Under the pieces are notes generated by a model. It did not search any database. It saw only the letters and a program-made list of their open reading frames with translations, and was not told the origin of the DNA. The position numbers and the translations under genes were made by a program. Shown piece after piece: positions 17,564-25,734 of a DNA stretch of 64,000 nucleotides. The stretch is from NCBI RefSeq assembly GCF_006539505.1, contig NZ_BJND01000032.1, positions 1-64,000 on the forward strand, given 5' to 3'. Numbering within the stretch: position 1 is the stretch's first letter; each line of letters begins with the position of its first letter. The DNA is from Streptomyces spinoverrucosus. Lineage in GTDB: Bacteria; Actinomycetota; Actinomycetes; Streptomycetales; Streptomycetaceae.

Positions 17564-17956
17564 ATGGCACCCGTGGCACGTTTGCGTTCCGTCGTCCTCG
17601 ACTGCCCCGACCCGCGGGCGCTCGCCCGCTTCTACGCCGAGATCGTGGGCGGCACCCCGGACGACGCGGACGTCGACTGGGTCGTCCTGCTGGTCCCCGG
17701 CGGTCCGCGGCTGTCCTTCCAGCGCGTGGACGGCTACACGCCGCCGGAGTGGCCGCGCGCCGACCGCAACGCGCAGCAGTTCCACATCGACCTCGACGCC
17801 GGGTCCACCTGGGAGCAGGTGGACATGGCCGAGAAGCGGGTGCTGGGGCTGGGGGCGCGGGTGCTGGACGCGGAGGACTACGAGACCAAGGACTTCCGGG
17901 TGTACGCCGACCCGGCGGGGCATCCGTTCTGCCTCTGCCGGATCGAGCACGACTGA
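17564..17956 (+). CDS. VOC-family (glyoxalase/bleomycin-resistance fold) protein
   Basis: A 130-residue single VOC module with two beta-alpha-beta-beta-beta halves: LRSVVLDCPDPRALARFYAE at the start and FRVYADPAGHPFCLC at the end. The family includes dioxygenases, lyases and antibiotic-binding proteins; this subgroup is common in Streptomyces and has no assigned reaction. ATG 17564 has GGGAGG eight bases upstream. It stands alone between the remnant copy and the dipeptidase-like gene, which is on the other strand. Confidence 0.88.
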   Translation: MAPVARLRSVVLDCPDPRALARFYAEIVGGTPDDADVDWVVLLVPGGPRLSFQRVDGYTPPEWPRADRNAQQFHIDLDAGSTWEQVDMAEKRVLGLGARVLDAEDYETKDFRVYADPAGHPFCLCRIEHD

Positions 17957-17988
17957 CATCAAAGACATCCAGACATCGCCTCTCCCCC

Positions 17989-19110
17989 TCATCCGTCCAG
18001 CTCCGCGATCCGTGCCGTCGACGGCTCGCGGCGTTCCTGGGCCGCCCGGGCGGTGACGTCCGCCGTGCGCAGCACGCGCTGGACGTTTCCCCAGGTCAGC
18101 AGCGCCAGGTCGGTCTCCGACCAGCCGCGTCGCAGCAGTTCGGCGACGAGGTGCGGGTAGCAGGAGGCGTCGGTCAGCTCCTGCGGATGGGCGCAGCCGG
18201 CGTCGTAGGTGCCGGACAGGCCGACGCAGCCGGGCCCGGCGACGGTGCGGACGTGGTCGAGGTGGTCGGCGACGTCCCGGACCGTCGGCCCGGTCTGCTC
18301 CGCCGTCAGCGGCACCAGGCACAGCCCTCTCTCCTTGCCCAGCCCGGCCAGCACGTCGTCGGGGAGGTTGGCGGGGTGGGGGCGCAGGCCGCGGGCGCCG
18401 GAGCGGGTGCACAGGACGGGCGCTTTGGAGGCGGCGAGGACGCGTTCGGTGGTCCGTTCGGAGGCGCCGGAGAGGTCGGCGAGCACACCGAGGCGGTTCA
18501 TCTCGCGCACGACCTCCTCGCCGAACCGGGTCAGCCCGGCCTCGCTGGCCCAGGAGGTGCCGGCGAGGGTGAGGATGCGCAGGCCGAGGGCGTGCAGGAC
18601 GCGCAGCAGGCTCACGGAGTCGTCGAGCGCGGCGGCGGTGGCCGGGCCTAGCAGCACGGCGGTACGGCCGCAGTTGCGGGCGTCGACGACCTGTCCGGCG
18701 GTGCGCGCCAGGCGCAGGCCCTCGGGGTGGTTGACGATCACCGTGCGGACCAGGTCCAGCTGCTCCAGGGTCGCGGCGACGGCCCGGTCGGCGGCCAGCC
18801 CCTCGGGCAGGTGCAGCGAGCAGAACAGCGCGCCGACGTGGCCCTGACGCATCCGTGGGACGTCCGTGTCGACGGCGATCTCCCCCAGCTCCAGGTCGTA
18901 CCAGGGCAGATGGCGCAGTGCCCACGGCAGCCCGCTGTAGCCGTCGGCGACGGGGTGGGCGGCGAGCAGGGCGTGCGCCCGGTCCAGCAGGTCGGCCTCC
19001 GGATCGGCCACGAGGGCGTACGGCTCCGCCGGTATCGGGGGATCCAGGGACAGGTCGTCGAGCTCGCCGACCTCACCGGGGGTGTGCAGGTCGTTCTGGA
19101 GATCGGCCAT
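17989..19110 (-). CDS. Membrane-dipeptidase-family protein lacking the metal site (pseudoenzyme)
   Basis: A 373-residue homologue of renal (membrane) dipeptidase, colinear with the intact paralogue at 20873-22060. All five metal-ligand positions differ: HxD of DGHND is Tyr58-Ser-Gly60, the bridging glutamate of MGAEGG is Ala157 (LGPATA), the histidine of DLSH is Gly215 (DLSGAS), and the histidine of FSHSSAR is Arg236 (CTRSGAR). The GGDYDG loop is SGTYDA. The frame is intact and codon use is normal, so the gene seems to be kept under selection without the dinuclear zinc chemistry. It may bind peptides or regulate the paralogue; this is inference. Confidence 0.85.
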   Translation of the reverse strand: MADLQNDLHTPGEVGELDDLSLDPPIPAEPYALVADPEADLLDRAHALLAAHPVADGYSGLPWALRHLPWYDLELGEIAVDTDVPRMRQGHVGALFCSLHLPEGLAADRAVAATLEQLDLVRTVIVNHPEGLRLARTAGQVVDARNCGRTAVLLGPATAAALDDSVSLLRVLHALGLRILTLAGTSWASEAGLTRFGEEVVREMNRLGVLADLSGASERTTERVLAASKAPVLCTRSGARGLRPHPANLPDDVLAGLGKERGLCLVPLTAEQTGPTVRDVADHLDHVRTVAGPGCVGLSGTYDAGCAHPQELTDASCYPHLVAELLRRGWSETDLALLTWGNVQRVLRTADVTARAAQERREPSTARIAELDG

Positions 19111-19237
19111 GGCGGCTCCGTACGTGAGCGGGCGATCGCTGTACGGTCACCGTCCCACGGGCCACCGAAGGGCTCCTGGTGAGCGGGGCGTTCGGGGTAG
19201 GGGAGGGCGTGGTCAGCGCACCCCGGGGCATGCGGGT

Positions 19238-19400
19238 GGGGCCGGTTCAGCCGACCCCGGGGGCATCCAGGGCGAGGGCCGGTTCAGCCGACCCCGAGGC
19301 ATCCGGGGCGGGGCCGGTTCAGCCGACCCCGGGGCATCCGGGGCGGGGCCAGTTCAGCCGACCCCCGGCCTACGGGGCGGGGCCACTTCAGCGACCCCGG
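19238..19400. repeat. 35-bp minisatellite running into the MerR gene end
   Basis: Five imperfect direct copies start at 19238, 19276, 19311, 19346 and 19380 (spacings 38, 35, 35, 34). The shared core is GGGCCGGTTCAGCCGACC followed by CCGGGGCATCCGGGGC. The last copy contains the stop codon of the MerR gene (TCA at 19388-19390 on this strand), which suggests that the array grew by tandem duplication of that gene's 3' end. Together with a short GC-rich spacer it fills the 277-base gap. Confidence 0.9.
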
Positions 19401-19747
19401 GCCGCCTCAATGACCTCGTCCAGGGTTTCCCGCGAGCGCTCCAGGTCCGCGATCATCCGGTCGATCCGGTCGCGCTCCTCGGTGAGGTCGGCGACCAGCT
19501 TCGGCGTGGCCACGGCCGAGGGGCCGCCATCGGCGTCGCGCATGCAGGGCAGCAGCTCGGCGATCCTGCTGCTGTGCAGCCCGGCCGCGAACAGCTCCTG
19601 GATCCGGACGACCCGGTCGACGGCCGCCTCCGCGTAGTCCCGGTGCCCACCGGGCGTCCGCTCGGCCCGCAGCAGGCCTTGGGCCTCGTAGTACCGCAGC
19701 GACCGCTCGCTCACGCCGGTACGCCGGGCCAGCTCACCGATCCGCAT
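19388..19747 (-). CDS. MerR-family transcriptional regulator
   Basis: A 119-residue regulator. The N-terminal winged helix begins MRIGELARRTGVSERSLRYY and continues through HRDYAEAAVDRVVRI; a dimerisation helix follows (LVADLTEERDRIDRMIADL). There is a single cysteine (LLPCMRD), so a metal- or redox-thiol sensor of the usual kind is unlikely. ATG 19747 sits at the conserved N-terminus. The regulator is divergent from the Old Yellow Enzyme gene, with a MerR-type stretched promoter between, so it probably controls that gene and itself. Confidence 0.92.
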   Translation of the reverse strand: MRIGELARRTGVSERSLRYYEAQGLLRAERTPGGHRDYAEAAVDRVVRIQELFAAGLHSSRIAELLPCMRDADGGPSAVATPKLVADLTEERDRIDRMIADLERSRETLDEVIEAARGR

Positions 19748-19763
19748 TCCGCCACCCCTGGGC

Positions 19764-19794
19764 TTGATTCTGACATCAGTGTCAGGTTTTAGCT
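19764..19794 (+). promoter_or_regulatory. MerR-type promoter/operator for the Old Yellow Enzyme gene
   Basis: TTGATT (-35, 19764-19769) and TTAGCT (-10, 19789-19794) are 19 bases apart. The spacer holds the dyad CTGACA-TCAG-TGTCAG (19770-19785). A 19- to 20-base spacer covered by a dyad is the hallmark of MerR-activated promoters. The start codon at 19803 lies close behind, so the transcript may be nearly leaderless. Confidence 0.68.
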
Positions 19795-19802
19795 TACGGG
19801 GC

Positions 19803-20924
19803 ATGACGCAGCCGACAGACACCTTCCAGCTGGGCCCGCTGGCCCTCCCCAACCGCCTCGTGATGGCCCCGCTCACCCGCAACCGCGCCGCCGCCGACGG
19901 CACCCCGACCCCGCTGATGGCCGAGTACTACGCCCAGCGCGCCTCCGCCGGGCTGATCATCGGCGAGGCCGCGACGCCGAACGCGGTCGGGCAGACGTAC
20001 CCGAACATCACCGCCATCCACCGCCCCGAGCACGTGGCCGGGTGGCGGCAGGTCACGGACGCCGTCCGAAAGGCAGGCGGGCGGATGTTCCTGCAGCTTC
20101 AGCACGGCGGGCGGGTCGGCCACCCGGCGACCAGCGGCCACACGCCCGTCGCGCCCTCGCCGGTGCCGCTCCCGGAGACCATCTTCACGCCCGGCGGCCA
20201 CCGGCCCTCCGTGGTCCCCCGGGAGATGACCGCCGAGGACATCCGCGCCACCGCCGCCGACTTCGCGGCCGCCGCGCGGGGCGCGGTCGACGCCGGTTTC
20301 GAGGGCGTCGAGGTGCACTCCGCCAACGGCCACCTGCTGCACCAGTTCCTCGCCGCCAACGTCAACCGGCGCACCGACGCCTACGGCGGCCCCGCCGCCC
20401 GGCGGATCCGGTTCGTGGTGGAGGTCGTCGAGGCGGTGGCCGACGCGATCGGGCCCGAGCGGGTGGGCCTGCGGGTCTCCCCCGGCAACACCGTCAACGG
20501 GATCCAGGAGGGCGAGACCGAGGTCATCTACCCGGAACTCGTGCGCGCGTTGCGCGGACTCGGCCTCGCCTATCTGCACATCGTCTTCGCCGACCCGGAC
20601 TCGCCGGTGTACCGGCGGATCCGCGCGGACTGGCCGGGCACGCTCGTCGCCAACCCGGTGCTGGACGAGCTGACGACCGAGGCCGTCGACCGCGGTACCC
20701 GGCGGCTGCTGGCCTCCGGCGCCGAACTGGTCGCCCTGGGCCGCCCGTTCCTCGCCAATCCCGACCTGGTCACCCGGCTGCGGCGCGGGGCACCGCTGAA
20801 CCCGATACGGGACCGCTACCTGATGTACGTGGGCGGGGCGACCGGCTACACCGACTACCCCGCCCTCGACGCTCACCCGTCGAGCGACTCGATGGTGGCG
20901 TTGGACGGTGCGCGCGTGGTCTGA
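19803..20924 (+). CDS. Old Yellow Enzyme family alkene reductase (NemA/XenB type)
   Basis: A 373-residue FMN flavoprotein that reduces activated C=C bonds (enones, maleimides, nitro compounds) with NAD(P)H. The N-terminus LGPLALPNRLVMAPLTRNRA contributes to the FMN site. VEVHSANGHLLHQFLAANVN carries the paired substrate-binding region, and the C-terminal ALGRPFLANPDLV closes the phosphate site. ATG 19803 is chosen at the conserved start; no strong ribosome site is visible. The role is probably electrophile detoxification induced through the divergent MerR protein. The last 52 bases overlap the 3' end of the dipeptidase gene on the other strand. Confidence 0.94.
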   Translation: MTQPTDTFQLGPLALPNRLVMAPLTRNRAAADGTPTPLMAEYYAQRASAGLIIGEAATPNAVGQTYPNITAIHRPEHVAGWRQVTDAVRKAGGRMFLQLQHGGRVGHPATSGHTPVAPSPVPLPETIFTPGGHRPSVVPREMTAEDIRATAADFAAAARGAVDAGFEGVEVHSANGHLLHQFLAANVNRRTDAYGGPAARRIRFVVEVVEAVADAIGPERVGLRVSPGNTVNGIQEGETEVIYPELVRALRGLGLAYLHIVFADPDSPVYRRIRADWPGTLVANPVLDELTTEAVDRGTRRLLASGAELVALGRPFLANPDLVTRLRRGAPLNPIRDRYLMYVGGATGYTDYPALDAHPSSDSMVALDGARVV

Positions 20925-22060
20925 AGGTCGCGGGCCACGTCCTCCGCCGCGCCCAGCACCCGCACCGCGTTCTGCCAGGTCAGCTTGGCCAGGTCGGACC
21001 TGGACCAGCCGCGGTCGAGCAGCTCCGCGATCAGGTTCGGGTAACCGGAGACGTCGTTCAGGCCCTCGGGGGTGAACGCGGTGCCGTCGTAATCGCCGCC
21101 GATCCCGAGGTGGTCGATGCCGGTCACCTCGCGCATGTGGTCGAGGTGGTCGGCGACGGTCGCCACCGTCGCGACCGGGCGCGGGTTGCGCTCCTCGAAG
21201 GCCCGGTGCACCTTCATCGCCTCGGCGGTGGTGTCGAGGTGGTGGAAGCCGTGGGCGCGCATGTTGTCGTCCGCCTCGGCCGTCCAGTCGACGGCGGCCT
21301 GGAGCACGAACTTCGGCACGAACGTCACCATGGCGACGCCCCCGTTGGCGGGCAGGCGTTCCAGGACGTCGTCGGGGATGTTGCGCGGGTGGTCGCAGAT
21401 CGCGCGGGCGGAGGAGTGCGAGAAGATCACCGGCGCGGCGGTGGCGTCCAGCGCGTCCCGCATGGTCGTGGCGGCCACGTGCGAGAGGTCGACCAGCATG
21501 CCCTCGCGGTTCATCTCCCGCACCACCTCACGGCCGAAGGCCGACAGGCCGCCGACGTTCGGTTCGTCCGTCGCCGAGTCCGCCCACGCGATGTTGTCGT
21601 TGTGGGTGAGGGTCATGTAGCGGACGCCGAGCGCGTACAACGCCCGTAGCGTGGCGAGGGAGTTGGCGATGGAGTGGCCGCCTTCGGCGCCCATGAGGGA
21701 GGCGATACGGCCCTCCGCGCGCGCCGCCTCCATGTCCGCGGCCGTCCGGGCGGGCGCCAGGTCGCCCGGGTACCGGGCGAGCAACTGCCGTACGCAGTCG
21801 ATCTGTTCCAGCGTCGCGGGCACCGCGTCGGGCAGGTCCGAGCGGACGTACACCGACCAGTACTGCGCCCCGACCCCGCCCTCGCGCAGCCGCGGGAGGT
21901 CGGTGTGCAGGTGGGCGCCCTGCGGGGCGGCGATGTCCCGGGCGTCGAGGTCGTAGCGGACCTGCTCGCGCAGCGCCCAGGGCAGGTCGTTGTGCCCGTC
22001 GACCACCGGGAACTCGCGCAGCAGTTCCCGTGCCGCCTCCAGTGAGCTCACCGCGGTCAC
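20873..22060 (-). CDS. Membrane dipeptidase family zinc peptidase (Sco3058-like)
   Basis: A 395-residue renal-dipeptidase homologue expected to hydrolyse dipeptides, including L-D forms, with two zinc ions. All ligands are present: His23 and Asp25 (VDGHNDLP), Glu126 (LMGAEGGHS), His194 (VDLSHV) and His215 (FSHSSAR). Asp324 in GGDYDG is the catalytic acid. No signal peptide is seen, so it is cytosolic. From memory it corresponds to the crystallised S. coelicolor Sco3058. The GTG start at 22060 overlaps the purE stop by 4 bases, making it the third gene of a purK-purE operon. Confidence 0.93.
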   Translation of the reverse strand: MTAVSSLEAARELLREFPVVDGHNDLPWALREQVRYDLDARDIAAPQGAHLHTDLPRLREGGVGAQYWSVYVRSDLPDAVPATLEQIDCVRQLLARYPGDLAPARTAADMEAARAEGRIASLMGAEGGHSIANSLATLRALYALGVRYMTLTHNDNIAWADSATDEPNVGGLSAFGREVVREMNREGMLVDLSHVAATTMRDALDATAAPVIFSHSSARAICDHPRNIPDDVLERLPANGGVAMVTFVPKFVLQAAVDWTAEADDNMRAHGFHHLDTTAEAMKVHRAFEERNPRPVATVATVADHLDHMREVTGIDHLGIGGDYDGTAFTPEGLNDVSGYPNLIAELLDRGWSRSDLAKLTWQNAVRVLGAAEDVARDLQTTRAPSNATIESLDG

Positions 22061-22581
22061 TTCCCGAAGCCGAAGCCGCTGCCCGCGCCCTCGACCTTGG
22101 CGCGCAGCCGCTTGCCCTTCTCGGCGGCCTGGTCGTTCAGCTCCTGCTGGAAGTCCCGCATCCGGCCGAGGAGTTCCTCGTCGTGGGCGGCGAGGATACG
22201 GGCCGCGAGCAGTCCGGCGTTGCGGGCACCGGCGACCGAGACCGTGGCGACCGGCACACCGGCCGGCATCTGCACGATGGACAGCAGCGAGTCCATGCCG
22301 TCGAGGTACTTCAGCGGAACCGGGACGCCGATCACCGGCAGCGGGGTCACGGACGCGAGCATGCCGGGCAGATGGGCGGCGCCGCCCGCACCCGCGATGA
22401 TCACCTTCAGTCCCCGGTCCGCGGCCTGCTCGCCGTACGTGATCATCTCGCGCGGCATCCGGTGCGCGGAGACGACGTCGACCTCGTAGGCGATCTCGAA
22501 CTCGTCGAGCGCCTTGGCGGCGGCCTCCATGACGGGCCAGTCGGAGTCCGACCCCATGACGATGCCAACAACGGGGCTCAT
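22057..22581 (-). CDS. purE: N5-carboxyaminoimidazole ribonucleotide mutase
   Basis: A 174-residue class I PurE that moves the carboxylate of N5-CAIR to C4, giving CAIR in purine synthesis. The signature GIVMGSDSDWPVM (residues 6-18), SAHRMP and AGAGGAAHLPGM are intact; the family forms octamers. About 20 extra C-terminal residues (KGKRLRAKVEGAGSGFGFGK) follow the core. ATG 22581 overlaps the purK stop by 4 bases (ATGA), and its own stop overlaps the dipeptidase start. Confidence 0.96.
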   Translation of the reverse strand: MSPVVGIVMGSDSDWPVMEAAAKALDEFEIAYEVDVVSAHRMPREMITYGEQAADRGLKVIIAGAGGAAHLPGMLASVTPLPVIGVPVPLKYLDGMDSLLSIVQMPAGVPVATVSVAGARNAGLLAARILAAHDEELLGRMRDFQQELNDQAAEKGKRLRAKVEGAGSGFGFGK

Positions 22582-23717
22582 TCGGTGATCGTGCCTCTCA
22601 GGTAGCCGGCAGCGTGACGGGCGCGCTCCAGCACGTCGTCGAGGTCGTCGCCGTAGGTGTTGACGTGGCCGACCTTGCGGCCGGGCTTCACGTCCTTGCC
22701 GTACATGTGGATCTTCAGCTGGGGGTCGCGGGCCATGCAGTGCAGGTACGCGGAGTACATGTCGGGGTAGTCGCCGCCGAGGACGTTGACCATGACCGTC
22801 CACTTGGCGCGCGGGCGCGGGTCGCCGAGCGGGAGGTCCAGGACGGCCCGGACGTGGTTGGCGAACTGGGACGTGATCGCGCCGTCCTGGGTCCAGTGGC
22901 CCGAGTTGTGCGGGCGCATCGCCAGCTCGTTGACGAGGATGCGGCCGTCGCGGGTCTGGAACAGCTCGACGGCGAGGTGGCCGACGACGCCGAGTTCCTT
23001 GGCGATGCGCAGGGCCATCTCCTCGGCCTGGAGGGCGAGGGCCTCGTCGAGGTCGGGGGCGGGGGCGATGACCGTGTCGCAGACGCCGTTGACCTGCTGC
23101 GACTCAACCACCGGGTACGCGACGGCCTGGCCGTGCGGGGAGCGGACGACGTTCGCCGCGAGCTCCCGTACGAAGTCGACCTTCTCCTCGGCGAGCACGG
23201 GCACACCGGCGCGGAACGGCTCGGCGGCCTCCTCGACCGACTTCACCACCCACACGCCCTTGCCGTCGTAGCCACCGCGGACGGTCTTGAGCACGACGGG
23301 GAAGCCTTCACCCTCGGCGGCGAATGCGGCCACATCGGCCGGATCGCTCACGATGCGGTGGCGCGGGCACGGCACGCCGATCGCGTCGAGCTTCGCGCGC
23401 ATCACGCCCTTGTCCTGGGCGTGCACCAGCGCGTCGGGCCCCGGGCGCACGGGGATGCCGTCCGCCTCCAGGGCGCGTAGGTGCTCGGTGGGTACGTGCT
23501 CGTGATCGAAGGTGATCACGTCGCAGCCGCGTGCGAAGGCGCGCAGCGTGTCCAGGTCGCGATAGTCGCCGATCACGACATCGCTGACCACCTGCGCCGC
23601 GGAATCCTGCGGAGTGTCACTGAGAAGCTTGAACCTGATGCCCAACGGGATACCCGCCTCGTGCGTCATACGCGCGAGCTGGCCCCCGCCGACCATGCCG
23701 ACTACCGGGAACGTCAC
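22578..23717 (-). CDS. purK: N5-carboxyaminoimidazole ribonucleotide synthase
   Basis: A 379-residue ATP-grasp enzyme that carboxylates AIR with ATP and bicarbonate to N5-CAIR, the substrate of PurE. The N-terminal domain starts FPVVGMVGGGQLARM. The ATP-grasp loop is GGYDGKGVWVV, and metal/ATP residues lie in GHLAVELF and VNELAMRPHNSGHWT. GTG 23717 follows a GGGGG ribosome site at the conserved N-terminus. The operon order is purK-purE-dipeptidase, all coupled by 4-base overlaps. Confidence 0.96.
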   Translation of the reverse strand: MTFPVVGMVGGGQLARMTHEAGIPLGIRFKLLSDTPQDSAAQVVSDVVIGDYRDLDTLRAFARGCDVITFDHEHVPTEHLRALEADGIPVRPGPDALVHAQDKGVMRAKLDAIGVPCPRHRIVSDPADVAAFAAEGEGFPVVLKTVRGGYDGKGVWVVKSVEEAAEPFRAGVPVLAEEKVDFVRELAANVVRSPHGQAVAYPVVESQQVNGVCDTVIAPAPDLDEALALQAEEMALRIAKELGVVGHLAVELFQTRDGRILVNELAMRPHNSGHWTQDGAITSQFANHVRAVLDLPLGDPRPRAKWTVMVNVLGGDYPDMYSAYLHCMARDPQLKIHMYGKDVKPGRKVGHVNTYGDDLDDVLERARHAAGYLRGTITE

Positions 23718-23881
23718 GCCCCCAGGGTATCGGCCACGCCAGGTCGGCCGGTTTCCACCTCTTTCGACGCCGTAACGACAGCTGTGACGCCGGCCGTGAC
23801 GCCATACACAGGCGATCACAGAAGCGCGGTGGTTAGCATGGCGGGGTTGACGACATCGACCGACTGGGGGCCTGTACGACC

Positions 23882-24385
23882 ATGGGACATGGTTCCTCAG
23901 GGCTGCGTAGGCTCGTGCACGAGGTCGCAAGGTTCGGTGCGGTGGGTGGCGCCGGTCTCCTCGTCAACCTCCTCGTGTTCAACCTGGTACGGCATGTGAC
24001 CGACCTCCAGGTGGTGCGCGCCAGTGTGATCGCGACGGTCGTGGCGATCGCCTTCAATTACGTGGGTTTCCGCTACTTCACCTACCGCGACCGCGACAAG
24101 AGCGGCCGGACGAAGGAACTGACGCTGTTCCTGCTGTTCAGCGCGGCCGGTCTGGTGATCGAGAACGGTGTGCTGTACGCCGCGACGTACGGTTTCGGCT
24201 GGGACAGCCCGCTGCAGAGCAACATCTTCAAGTTCCTCGGCATCGGCGTCGCCACGCTGTTCCGGTTCTGGTCCTACCGGACCTGGGTTTTCCGGGCGCT
24301 GCCCGCCCGGGACGCCGTGGCGAGCGCGGAATCGTTCCTGGAGACCCCGGAGCCGGTACGGCCGCCGCAGCGGGCCCGGGTGTGA
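23882..24385 (+). CDS. GtrA-family membrane protein
   Basis: A 167-residue protein with four predicted membrane helices (about 18-38, 45-66, 80-103, 113-133). The family (GtrA/DPMS-like) helps move lipid-linked sugars across the membrane for wall or surface glycosylation. FNYVGFRYFTYR and FRFWSYRTWVF are the usual aromatic, positively charged loops after helices 2 and 4. The start ATG 23882 lacks a near ribosome site. It is divergent from purK and converges on the sensor kinase gene. Confidence 0.9.
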   Translation: MGHGSSGLRRLVHEVARFGAVGGAGLLVNLLVFNLVRHVTDLQVVRASVIATVVAIAFNYVGFRYFTYRDRDKSGRTKELTLFLLFSAAGLVIENGVLYAATYGFGWDSPLQSNIFKFLGIGVATLFRFWSYRTWVFRALPARDAVASAESFLETPEPVRPPQRARV

Positions 24386-24415
24386 CGCCGGGCGCGTACC
24401 CCTCTGCCCCCAGCG

Positions 24416-25684
24416 CTACCGGACCGTCCGCTCGTCCTCCGACGACTTCTTCACCGGCGTACGCGACAGGAACAGCCCGAAGACCGGCGGCATGGCCTGG
24501 AGCATCTCCAGGCGGCCCCCGTCGGCCTCCGCCAGGTCGCGGGCGACGGCCAGGCCGATGCCGGTCGAGTTGCGGCCGCTGATCGCGCGCTCGAAGATAC
24601 GGGCGCCGAGGTCGGCCGGGACTCCGGGGCCCTCGTCGGTGACCTCGATGACCGCCTGGTTGCCGGTGACGCGGGTTCGCAGGGCGACCGTGCCGCCGCC
24701 GTGCATCAGGGAGTTCTCGATCAGCGCGGCCAGCACCTGGGCGACCGCGCCCGGCGTGCCCACCGCCTTCAGGTGCCGTTTGCCGGAGCTGACGATCGCG
24801 CGCCCGGCCTGGCGATAGGCCGGGCGCCACTCGGCGAGCTGCTGCTGGATCACCTCGTCGAGATCGAAGGTGACCGCGGAGCCGGTGCGCGGGTCGCGGC
24901 TGTTGGTCAGCAGCCTTTCGACGACGTCCGTGAGGCGTTCCACCTGCGCGAGCGCGATGGTCGCCTCCTCCTTCACGGTGGCCGGATCGTCGGTGAGGGT
25001 GATCTCCTCCAGCCGCATGGACAGCGCGGTGAGCGGGGTGCGCAGCTGGTGGGAGGCGTCGGCGGCGAGGCGCCGCTCGGCGGTGAGCATGCGGGCGATG
25101 CGTTCGGCGGAGGAGTCCAGGACGTCGGCGACACGGTCCAGTTCCGGGACGCCGTACCGCTTGTGGCGGGGCCGTGGGTCGCCGGAGCCGAGGCGTTCGG
25201 CGGTCTCGGCGAGGTCGGTGAGCGGTGAGGCGAGGCGGTTGGCCTGCCGTAGCGCGAGCAGGACGGCCGCGACGACCGCCATCAGCGCCACCGCGCCGAT
25301 GATCAGCAGCGTCCGGCCGACCTCCCGGGTCACCAAGGAGCGCGGCTCCTGGACGGTGACCGTCTCGCCCTCCTCGCCCCGCCGGGTCGACTCGATGACG
25401 TCGCCGGACGGCTTCTGGCCGATCTCGATCGGCGGCTGGCCGGGGATGTGGACCACGGCGTACCGGTCGTCGCCGACCTGGTCGACGAGTATCTCGGAGG
25501 TGATCTCCTCGTCGCCGAGGATCCGGCTGTCGACGATGCCGGCCAGCCGCACCGCCTCGGACTCCACCCGCTCCTGGGCGCTGTTGGTGATCGTCCTGGT
25601 CTCGACCACGACGAGGGAGACGCCGAAGACGGCGATCACGACGAGCACCACGGCGAGCGTGGACTGGATCAGTCGGCGGCGCAT
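24416..25684 (-). CDS. Sensor histidine kinase
   Basis: A 422-residue membrane kinase. Helix 1 is at about residues 9-28, an extracytoplasmic sensor loop follows to about 122, and helix 2 lies at about 123-146, then a HAMP linker. The phospho-accepting histidine is His212 in ADASHQLRTPLTAL, a DHp of the HisKA type. The ATPase domain has the N-box ALIENSLMHGG and the G1 box VTDEGPGVPADLG. ATG 25684 follows AGAGGA. The gene lies 50 bases downstream of its response regulator on the same strand. The signal is unknown. Confidence 0.94.
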   Translation of the reverse strand: MRRRLIQSTLAVVLVVIAVFGVSLVVVETRTITNSAQERVESEAVRLAGIVDSRILGDEEITSEILVDQVGDDRYAVVHIPGQPPIEIGQKPSGDVIESTRRGEEGETVTVQEPRSLVTREVGRTLLIIGAVALMAVVAAVLLALRQANRLASPLTDLAETAERLGSGDPRPRHKRYGVPELDRVADVLDSSAERIARMLTAERRLAADASHQLRTPLTALSMRLEEITLTDDPATVKEEATIALAQVERLTDVVERLLTNSRDPRTGSAVTFDLDEVIQQQLAEWRPAYRQAGRAIVSSGKRHLKAVGTPGAVAQVLAALIENSLMHGGGTVALRTRVTGNQAVIEVTDEGPGVPADLGARIFERAISGRNSTGIGLAVARDLAEADGGRLEMLQAMPPVFGLFLSRTPVKKSSEDERTVR

Positions 25685-25734
25685 GTCCTCTTACCCGTGT
25701 ATTACCCGCGTCTCACCCGGCCGGGGGCGCGGCG

